Of a DNA stretch of 64,000 bases, positions 47,579-57,700 are shown piece after piece. This DNA comes from Botrytis cinerea B05.10. Its lineage: Eukaryota; Ascomycota; Leotiomycetes; Helotiales; Sclerotiniaceae. Each line of letters opens with the position of its first letter. Position 1 is the first letter of the stretch. Under the pieces are notes generated by a model that saw only the letters and a list, made by a program, of their open reading frames with translations, searched no databases and was not told where the DNA came from. Where the stretch lies: the NCBI RefSeq assembly GCF_000143535.2, contig NC_037315.1, positions 930,001-994,000 of the forward strand, read 5' to 3'. The translations under genes were made by a program, and so were the position numbers.

Positions 47579-48688
47579 TTTGGTAGTAATAACATTGGGG
47601 GTTGGGATTTCGGATAAAGATATTTGTTTAATTGTTTTAGATTGATTGCTTCATTACTTTGGGAAGGGGATTTTGAGCTGGGTATCGAATTATATACATA
47701 CATGGAAAGAATTCGGGATGGCCACCACATTTTAATGAATTTATGAGGATAGGGAATAAGATAAAGATACCGAATGGAGAGGAAGATATTGAAGCAAATT
47801 GTGTGTTTTGGTGGTCCGGCTACCTTCTTTCTTCGTTCTTCTTTATTACTGTTGTTTATTTGGCAATTTATACACTGTTGCTTCTTGCATATAATTCATT
47901 TGCTTGCTTGGTGGGTTATTTTGCTGGACATGGAGAAAAGATGAGGGGAAAATATCACATTTGCATTGCTTTCTGACTTTTTATGTGTTTTGTAACTTTT
48001 CTTCGTCTTTTGATTCTCCTCTTTCTAATGGCGTTGCGGTGCATTGTCTCATGAGTCAACTTCTTTATCATATGATGGGACTTTGTTGGATTGCACATGG
48101 CATTGCACTGCATGGTTTTTTTTTTTTTAAGCGAGGGGTAGGATCTCTTGGATCTCGTCGGAAAAAGATCTGATGGGTGGTGGAATTGTTGTAGAGAGTT
48201 AGTCATGCATTTGGCTGAGGGTGGTAAGATGAGAGATACATTCTCTTTGAGAAAGGGGATTTGCTTGGGATTGAGTTGGCCGGTGTGATTAATATGAGGC
48301 GATGTGGTAGGAGTAGTTTATGAATAGCACTAGTAATCTTGTTACTAAATTCATTATTGCTTCTGGTTGTTGTTAAAAAAAATTGTTTGCGAATTTGGGA
48401 AAGGGAAAGGGAATTGGAATTGAATTGAATTGAATTGAATTGGGATTTGAAAGGTGGGTAGAAATGATGATGAGGATAACGTACTATAGCATTTTACTTT
48501 TGTGGTAGGGTGGAGTGTTGCTGTGAGAGGGAGTGTTTGTGTGGATTAGAGGGTGAAGATGGGTGGATAATGAGATGGGGGGTGGTTGTGGAGAGGAGGG
48601 GAGAGGGAGGGTGGTTATGGAAGATGGGAGATAGGAGACATTAGCGAAAATTGAAGAATTGATGAGGACTTTTTATATTTTTGAGATT

Positions 48689-48769
48689 GAGACTTTGAGA
48701 CTTTGAGACTTTGAGACTTTGAGACTTTGAGACTTTGAGACTTTGAGACTTTGAGACTTTGAGACTTTG
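48689..48769. repeat. (GAGACTTTG)9 minisatellite
   Basis: Nine perfect 9-bp units in tandem. Confidence 0.95.
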
Positions 48770-49301
48770 GGACTGGATTGTGAGACTTTGTTTGTCTGTT
48801 TGTTTGTTTGTTTGTTTCTTGGTGATTATATATTTATGTGTGATTTGTAATGCGTAATTTGTGAGTTATTATACATTCCATATTACTATATTGTATATAG
48901 TAATAATCCAGATATAATCCAAGTGCAGATGCAAATTCAAGTCGGGAGAATAACTCTTTATTTGAAGTGCGGAAGTGCGGAATGGAATTCTTTCTCGGGG
49001 TTTGGTATGTGTGTGTGTGTATTTCATCTATTTGTATGTGTATGTTTGGAGCTTGTTTTGTTTTGTTTGGTTTTGTTAGGGGAGAGATTGGTGTTGGGGG
49101 TTGGGGGTTGGGGAAGGATTAGATAGATGGTTATAAATATAAATATGGGATTTGTGTGTATGGGTTTGTTTTTCTGGGGATATAGTTCTTTGGATAGAGT
49201 AATAGAGAAAAGGGGATTGGGAGAGGAAAGGGGAAGGGGGAGGGAAAGGGGAAGGGAAAGAGGTATTCATTGGATGGGAGTGTGGTGATTTGATATATAT
49301 A

Positions 49302-49304
<3 letters not shown>

Positions 49305-49338
<34 letters not shown>
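49305..49338. repeat. (GT)17 microsatellite
   Basis: Perfect dinucleotide run. Confidence 0.95.
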
Positions 49339-49340
<2 letters not shown>

Positions 49341-49760
49341 CTGTGTGTGTTTATGTATAATGCTCTTTTGTTATATATACTTGGATATTAAATACTTGAT
49401 CTTCGTTGTTTTCTACGAGAAGAGGAGAGGAGAGGAAAGGAGAGGAGGATAGAGAAGTGCGGTAGATGGATATCTAGAGGTGAAGACTATTGGTTGTAAA
49501 AAAGGGGGAGAAAGAAATAGTATAGGAATTATAGAGGAAGAATAGAGATATATTTGTAAAGCTTGTGTTGTAGTTTTGTGTAGATAGATGTATGAATAGA
49601 TAGTTGGATGGGTGATGGGTGTGTATGTGTATGTATCTCGATTCTTGGGTTGTGTAAATATGAATTTGTTGGATTGGATTGGGTCGGATAGGATCGATCT
49701 GATTTCATATTTGATTGTTTATATACTTTTGTTATTGTGGTGGTTTATTCTCTTGTCTCG

Positions 49761-49827
49761 TCTTCTTCTTCTTCTTCTTCTTCTTCTTCTTCTTCTTCTT
49801 CTTCTTCTTCTTCTTCTTCTTCTTCTT
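49761..49827. repeat. (TCT)22 microsatellite
   Basis: About 22 trinucleotide units. It creates a poly-Leu ORF on the plus strand, which is an artefact. Confidence 0.95.
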
Positions 49828-51282
49828 TCTAAGACTTTTTTTCATTTTAATTTCATTATTTTATCATATCATATAATATCCTATCATCATTCCATCATAT
49901 TATACCCACTATACTCACCATATCCATTCAGATCTCCAGATCCCTCGATTCACTTCCCAAACCACAAGCTGAGAATCGGGGCTTTGGTCAAGGCTCAGAG
50001 GATATGGTTGTATCTATATACCGAGTGTTATGTATAAGGGATGGTTCATAATGTGTATTGTGTGGATTTAACCGATTTTGTGGGTTGGATTGGATTTGGA
50101 TTTGGATTTCTAAATTTTGAGATTTTGAGATTTGATGTGATGGGATGGGACGGATGGATTTATAGGGCTTAGGGTTTAAAGGGGGTAAGTGTTGGTACGA
50201 GAAGGATACGGAAGACGTAGCACCCACGAATATCGTAGGTCCTGTATGTCTAATTGTATTCTGTCTAAAGAGCTAGCTACGTATTGAAAGTAGTAAGCCT
50301 TATAAGGGCTTACAGAAAGAGCTAGTCTCTTTCGCATTCGCTTAGGGCTTTATTATAGTTGCTATATTATAGTGGCAATTGAATTGAAGTTATTCACTCC
50401 GTTCACACAGTAAGACGTATAGACGTATGAATGGATGGATATATAGTTCATGATGAGTGAGTGCTCGCGGGTGTTTAGTTGAGTATTTTAAGAGAGAGAG
50501 AAAGGAAGGGGAGAGAGGTTAGTCTAGATTTGATATCGAATTATTTTGCAAATATGCCCCTGAAAAAATATCATTTGATTTCGAAATCAATATTCTCGGG
50601 TGACATCATGTTGTATTATTACATCATGTATGTATACATCCCTTTAATCTCGGGAAGCGAATCTAGCTGTAAGGTTCAAGATCTAACTATTTCGACAGCA
50701 CTGTACTATATACATCCCCCCCTCGACTAACAAAATCATAATTACAATCACAATCAGAGAAGGAATATACACACACACACACATATACATTAGAACACCA
50801 AGTAATCGATTAATTAATTAGTTAATTAAATCAATCACACTACAAAAGAGATAACAAAAAGATGAACATACGTACTTGTATTTCGTGATTACACTGGGTA
50901 GATTAGTGTCGTTATATGTTTTTTTCTTGCTCTATTCATCTATCTGTTTATTTTTTTAATGGTGGATTTGAAAAATCGTTACGAGAGACTCTTCTCTTCT
51001 CTTCTCTTCTCTCCTCGTTAGATCTTCTAATCTTAATCTCAATCTGAATGAATCGCGTTCTTCGCTCTCGGGAACGAGAATTTTAAATTCACTTTTCCGG
51101 TCGGTGAGATGGAATGGAATGGGATGGGGTCAGGATGACGAATGGGGCGTTGGGGCGTTGGGGCGTTGGATGGTGGTGGTGATACTGGGAAGGTGGAAGG
51201 CAAGATCAGGCTAGCTGGTAGGGGGTCTGGGGTGGCGGAGGGGTCTTGTGTAATGTGATGTGAGTGTGTGATTTGAAGAGGG

Positions 51283-51338
51283 GTATGTATGTATGTATGT
51301 ATGTATGTATGTATGTATGTATGTATGTATGTATGTAT
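51283..51338. repeat. (GTAT)14 microsatellite
   Basis: Fourteen perfect tetranucleotide units. Confidence 0.95.
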
Positions 51339-53088
51339 ATGCGGCGTAGAGTAAAGGATTGATTCAGCAGGTCGGATTCGGGGTTAGCTGAATCAATTTC
51401 GCCTCTTTGGATTTTCTGATTTTGGTTGAGGCGAATTCGAAGAAGGGGCGGAGAGGAGTGGCTGTGAGTTAATGTGATGTGTTTGATAGATGGATGGATG
51501 GATGGATGAAGGGGGTGATTGATGTGGTTGAAGTTAAATTGATTGATTGGTTTGTAGATTAGATCTTCGAGTGTCTAGAACTATATTTATATTTATATTC
51601 ATATTTATCCGGAATGGATTGCTTGAATTACTTAGGTGTAGGTACCTGGGTAGGTAGTGAGATCAATATCAATATCGAGATCAGTATTATTAGTATTAGT
51701 ATCAATACGTGTAGATACTATTCAAGATGAATAAGGTGTTGCTATATTAGTTTATAATGAATATATAATTATTAATTACTCATGTTTGATATCTAGATAA
51801 TGAGCAAGTAGATGTCTATCTATTTATATTCTACAACAACACATACCGCACTAATCTCTCTTAATATTTGAGAAGGTTTCTAAATATTCATCAAGTATCT
51901 GACTACCTAATATATCTAGATATCCAAGGAACCAACCGAAACAACCGGGTTTCTAAGATTACTGATTAGGAGTCAACTATTTTATCTGCCGGTAGATCTC
52001 TTTCTCTATTTTCTTTTCCGAGAATCAAAAACGGAATATGGGTTTCGGATTTGATTCCGGATGTGAATGAAGAATGGGGATGTAGGGGTTCTAATTTGGG
52101 GGTTCTTATAGATAGGTAGGTAGGTAGGCACGTGGCAGGTATAATGTGATGTGATATGTGATATGATATGTTGTGGATGGAGAATAGATTTATATTTATA
52201 TTTATATTTATATTGATTGCGGGTTTATTTATAAATGAGGGGTATGATTCTTGGTTTTGATCTTGGCTTGGTATCTTTTTTGATGGTGAGGCGAGGGAAG
52301 TGAGGTTGATAGTGGGTGCGTGGATGATTGTGATAAGAGAGGGGAAGGGAGGGAGGTAGAAGTAATGGATAAGGAATCATTGGCTTGGTGGATGTATAGA
52401 TGGAATGATTATTGATGAGGCGGATCGATTGATTGATTGATGAGTGATGAAAGGGTGTAGATATATATATGATATATATGATATGTATGATATATATCCA
52501 CCAACGATTGAATGCATATATATCTCCCCCCAAAAAGTATCCAGCAAACCTATCTACTCACACAAACGAGGCAATCAATCAACTCATCCCCATCCAGCCC
52601 TACAATTACTACTTCTCCCTCCTACCTATTATCAATCTCAGCCTTCCCACGCCTACCCTACCCAGGCCCACCATATCAACCCATTTTCCAGACCGACCGA
52701 TATATTGATCTTGTGATACGATACGATACGATACGACACAATAGGATAGGATGTAATACGCACACAGCTCACACAGATACAAATACCGACACCCATAAAT
52801 TTCATCTTCAGCTGTACGTGTAATCTAATCTGTGAGTGAAAAGAGTAATATGTATGGATGTAGGTAAGACGTCCGTCCACTAGGACCCTCCATGTATGTC
52901 AAATCATCAGCCTCAACCCGCAAGACCAAGACCAAGACCAAGAAAATCTGTCTGTCAGTCATACGGAAGGAAGAAAGGAAGGAAGAGGGGAAAGAAGGCT
53001 GAGTAAATGAGTAGAGAGATTTTTCTTTCTCGGTATCGAGATTTGGAAAGGTAGTATTACGGAATCTTGATATAGGATTGGCATCGGT

Positions 53089-53150
53089 GTGTCAACGGAT
53101 TAGTAGCAGGCTGTAGAATCACCAACTTACAGGCCATAATAGTATAGAAG
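53089..53150 (+). mobile_element. Old LTR fragment of the Gypsy family
   Basis: Begins tgtcaacggattagtagcag and continues gctgtagaatcaccaac, matching the first ~60 bases of the LTRs at 60135 and 60905 with scattered changes. Weak similarity may extend to about 53220. It keeps the block that the 5' LTR at 54219 lacks. Confidence 0.75.
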
Positions 53151-54218
53151 AGTAGAAGGTGATAGAGATTATATAAGAAAGTCTTTATATATATCATAGT
53201 CATAGTCAATCTAATAGCTATACTTAGTGATTGAAAGTGAATCACTATATAGCGATAGTAAGGTATAAGAATGTATTTGAGCTATAATATAATATAAGAG
53301 TTAAAGTAAAAAAGGAGAAAAAAAACAATGGATTTTTAGTTTATAAAAAAGAGAAGTTATAAGTCCTAATGTTGTTTGGTTATGCGACTCATAGGTCACG
53401 TGTTTCTCCGCGCATAATAGGTTTATTGCTATAGAATTTAATAAGATTTCGAAGATATATTAATATAATAGAGGGAATCTATCGAATAAGTTTTGAAGCT
53501 TTCAACTCTTTTAAAACTCTCAACTCTTTTAAAACTTTCAACTCTTTTAAAACTCTCAACTCTTTTAAAACTCTCAACTCTTTTAAAACTTTCAACTCTT
53601 TTAAAACTTTCAACTCTTTTAAAACTCTCAACTCTTTTAAAACTTTCAACTCTTTTAAAACTCTCAACTCTTTTAAAACTTTCAACTCTTTTAAAACTCT
53701 CAACTCTTTTAAAACCTTCAACTCTTTTAAAACTTTCAACTCTTTTAAAACTCTCAACTCTTTTGAAACTCTCAATTCTTTTAAAATTTTCAATTCTTTT
53801 AAAACTTTCAATTCTTTTATAGCTCTTATAGCTTTTGAGAATAAAAGCTCTAAAGGGAATAGTTTTATTATAATATATTAATATAAAATTAATATTAAAT
53901 CGATTATTTATTCAATATAAAGTTTTTATATTATATATATAACTTTATTTTCAAAAGAATATTAATAAGGAATTAATAAAGAGTCTTCTTATACTCTTTT
54001 ATACCCTATTATAGACTAGTTGTTATCTTATATATATATATATATATATTCTTTATAAATGAGAAGATAGAAGAAAGATGAGGAGGGATTCGAAAGTAAA
54101 ATATATTTTTACCTATTTTTATTTTTATTTTTTTATATAGTTAATTATATAAAAGAAAAACCAATAGTGACTTATAAAAAATATAGAATTATATCTATCT
54201 ATGATTTATATATATATC
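53151..54218. other. AT-rich block between LTR fragment and Gypsy element
   Basis: Very AT-rich (notably 53820-54210), with a (TA) run near 54033-54048 and the 18-bp minisatellite. No gene. Composition is compatible with repeat-induced decay of older insertions, which is inference. Confidence 0.5.
53499..53822. repeat. 18-bp minisatellite, 18 copies
   Basis: Unit ct(c/t)tcaactcttttaaaa. Units differ almost only by C/T (G/A) changes, and the last four are the most diverged. The unit length is a multiple of three and lacks stops, so both strands stay open (LSTLLK and KELRVL/KELKVL hexapeptides), but no sign of real coding exists. Confidence 0.9.
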
Positions 54219-54698
54219 TGTTACGACGGATTGGTAACAGGTCAACAGAAGTCACGGGACAACAGATCAATCTTGGAATTAAGAGGAATATAACTTTGCA
54301 AACTTCTCGCGAAGTTATATTTAGGATTAGAAATGTCCTAGGGGACTAATTTCAGGGATAAGAACGATAAGCTAAGACATTGGAACTCACATGACTTGGG
54401 CACGTGATGGAGCGTCAGGGAGCGCCAGCGCTCCTGGAGCGCAGTGCGATCCATTGCGATCCATCATGTTGAGAGTATTCGGGGATTAGCATACTGAGGA
54501 CGAAGATCTATATAAGGGAATGGGTTTCATTATAATGTAGAGCTTCGTGCTCAAGAACAATCATTAGTTTCATTACTATAGTTACGAGAATTGCAACCCG
54601 TTACAACCTTATTGAATTCCTACTTGAAGTCTAGTCTAAAACCACCTCGAGAGATCTCTAGACACTTCCACGTGACCCTAGAGGCAGCTCCTGTAACA
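54219..54698 (+). repeat. 5' LTR, 480 bp, short-U3 variant
   Basis: TGTTACGACGGATT start, TGTAACA end. From the TATA box (about 54509) to the end it is nearly identical to the 3' LTR. Upstream it lacks a block of roughly 130 bp present in both other LTRs and has its own sequence before the TATA box. Confidence 0.9.
54509..54555 (+). promoter_or_regulatory. LTR TATA box and probable start of the element RNA
   Basis: TATATAA at 54509-54515 is followed 38 bases later by GTGCTCAAG (54547-54555). That site is conserved in all three LTRs and is complementary to the primer-binding site, which points to an RNA 5' end near 54545. Confidence 0.55.
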
Positions 54699-54708
54699 CT
54701 TTGAGCAC
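54699..54708 (+). other. Primer-binding site, self-priming type
   Basis: Directly after the 5' LTR stands ctttgagcac. TTGAGCAC (54701-54708) is the exact reverse complement of GTGCTCAA in the LTR at 54547-54554. No TGG-starting tRNA complement is seen here. This is the arrangement known from Tf1/sushi elements, where the RNA 5' end primes minus-strand synthesis. Confidence 0.55.
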
Positions 54709-54749
54709 CATTTCTGCTTCAAGTACCGATTCGATAACCAACCGCTAAT

Positions 54750-57700
54750 ATGGCATCCAGAGCTACCGCCACAGGTCAGCCTACCGGAGATACCAACGAC
54801 ATCGAGATGACCGATGCCCCAAAGGAGATCACTATCAACGAAACCCTTAAGATCGCCTTACCAGACAAGTACCAAGGTAGTCGACAAGAGCTCGATACTT
54901 TCCTCTTACAACTTGAGATCTACTTTCGATTCAATGAGGACAAGTTCACTACCAAGGAATCCAAGAGTATATGGGCCGCATCATACCTTCGAGGTGAAGC
55001 AACCAAATGGATCCAACCATATTTGCGCGACTATTTCGAGCATGACGATAAGGATCGCATGCAACCCACCCGAACAATCTTCAATAGCTTTGAAGGATTT
55101 AAGACAGAGATTCGTAGAATCTTCGGAAATTCCAACGAGCTAGAGGTAGCGGAAGATAAGATCTTCAACCTCAAGCAGACAGGATCAGCATTGAAATATG
55201 CTACGGAATTTCGAAGATACGCTGGAACAACCAAGTGGGACGAAATCGCTATCATGAGTCACTACCGCAAGGGACTCAAACCAGAAGTCAGACTGGAATT
55301 AGAAAGATCTGCCGAGAGTACAGATCTGAACGATCTAATTCAGGACTCCATCGAATCAGATGATCGTCTCTACAGATATCGACAAAGCCAGAGATCATAC
55401 AAACCCCAAGGAAATCAGAAGCAAGGGCGTTACCGCAAGAATGAGGGTAGACCACGTTACAATCCACAAAGATACGGAGACCCCATGGAACTAGACGCTA
55501 CGCACTACACAAACGGGAACGATGACTCAGAAAAGAGACGAAGACGAGAAAACAACTTATGCTTTGAATGTGGAAAAGCAGGGCACCGAGCAGCAGACTG
55601 CCGAAGCAAGAAGACAGGAGGAAAAAGGGGCAACTTCAAACCTAAGTTCGGCAAAGGCCAACTTAACGCTACCTTTACAATCCCAGAAAACCCAACTAAA
55701 TCCGAAAATACTGAGACTTTCACCGTTGAGGAATTCCAGCAATTACTAAAGGAATTACCACGAAATAAAGAGGGCATGAATGCAATAGACTTATGGGAAC
55801 AAGAGTATTACAGAACCCCAACACCCTCTGTGACAGAAGAAAGTCACCAGGACGAGGCAGAAGCGGACCACGCCACGATGAGCTGGACAGCTTGCTATGA
55901 TGAATTCTGCGGAATCCATCGATCAGATAAAGAAGCAACCGGATGGTTCCCCAAGAAAAGGAAGACGAAGAACCATCAGAATAATGTAACATGCACGGAT
56001 TTAACTTCAAATATAACTTCGCGAAAAGTTCGCAAAGTTACCCAGCAGTTGAATGCTACGGGACAAGCAGGACAGATATACTGCAAGGTTCAGATAAATG
56101 GACACATACAATCAGCCATGATAGATTCAGGGGCTACAGGAAATTTTATTGCACCAGAAGCTGCAAAGTACTTGGAAATACCACTTCAGACGAAACAATA
56201 CCCCTATCGATTGCAGTTAGTTGACGGACAGCTAGCAGGGTCTGACGGAAAGATTTCGCAGGAGACAATCCCAGTACGAATGGGCATAACCCAACATACA
56301 GAGGTTATACAGCTTGACGTTGTGCCATTGGGCCAACAACAGATCATCTTAGGAATGCCATGGTTGAAGGCACATAATCCGAAAATAGATTGGGCACAAG
56401 GAATTGTGACATTTGATCAGTGCAAAAGCGGTCACAGGGACACGCTAGAGGCGTCCGCGAGACGTAACACGCGCCAAGGAGAGTTGAACGCGAACAACAC
56501 CGGCGACGTAGGACACCCAGTCCAGGGTCCTCCATTAAGAGCGAAGGCCAGTACACCTCCTCTACAAATGCAGAAGCCAACGACACGGCACGAAATCGCA
56601 ATCGAGGCAAAAGAAAGGCCTACGATACCAGAACAGTACAAGAAATATGAACATGTTTTCAAAGAACCAGGGATCCATGAGGCTTTACCGGAACACAAGC
56701 CATGGGATCATGAGATAATATTGGAGGAAGGCAAGATGCCTGTGCACACCCCAATTTATTCAATGTCAGCCGATGAGTTAAAAAGGCTCAGAGAATACAT
56801 CGACGACAATTTAGCCAAGGGATGGATCAGGGAATCCGCGTCCCAAGTGGCCAGTCCAACTATGTGGGTACCCAAGAAGGATGGACCCGATAGACTAGTT
56901 GTAGACTATAGAAAGCTTAACGCACTCACTAAGAAGGATCGATATCCACTTCCATTAGCTACGGAATTAAGAGATCGATTAGGCGGAGCTACGATATTCA
57001 CCAAGATGGACCTACGTAATGGTTACCACTTGATCAGAATGAAGGAAGGCGAAGAATGGAAAACCGCTTTCAAAACAAGATACGGGCTATACGAGTACCA
57101 AGTTATGCCGTTCGGGCTAACCAACGCACCAGCTACTTTCATGAGGCTTATGAACAATGTGTTGTCACAATATTTGGATACTTGCTGTATATGCTACTTG
57201 GACGACATCCTAGTATATTCAAACAACAAGGTTCAACACATTAAGGACGTTAGCAGCATCCTCGAAAGTCTATCCAAAGCAGACTTGCTGTGCAAACCAA
57301 GCAAATGCGAATTCCATGTCACAGAAACAGAATTCTTGGGATTCACCGTATCAAGCCAAGGGCTCAAGATGAGCAAAGACAAGGTTAAGGCAGTGCTCGA
57401 ATGGAAGCAGCCGACCACAATCAAGGAAGTACAATCCTTTCTAGGATTTGTCAACTTCTATAGAAGATTTATCAAGGGTTATTCAGGGATTACTACACCC
57501 TTGACCACGTTAACCAGAAAAGATCAAGGAAGCTTCGAATGGACTGCCAAAGCACAGGAGTCATTCGATACACTCAAACAAGCAGTGGCAGAAGAACCAA
57601 TACTGTTGACTTTTGACCCAGAGAAAGAAATCATAGTGGAAACGGATTCCTCAGATTTCGCTATAGGAGCAGTTCTGAGCCAACCGGGCCAGAATGGAAA

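Larger units (their letters stand above)
47579..53088. other. Gene desert of 5.5 kb, rich in microsatellites
   Basis: No supportable ORF. The plus strand is rich in G and T and poor in C over much of 47.6-49.7 kb, with a purine-rich block at 49199-49262, then shifts to C/A-rich around 52.5-52.8 kb. Many simple repeats are listed separately; smaller ones are gaatt at 48411-48445, tttg at 48786-48820, ggggcgttg x3 at about 51143-51170 and gatg near 51490-51510. All ORFs here are low-complexity artefacts. Confidence 0.6.

Noticed and set aside
49612..50037. Plus ORF with a poly-Leu run
   Set aside because: Created by the (TCT)22 microsatellite.
53479..53822. Open frames on both strands with LSTLLK / KELKVL repeats
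   Set aside because: Direct product of an 18-bp tandem repeat without stops; no start context or unique sequence.
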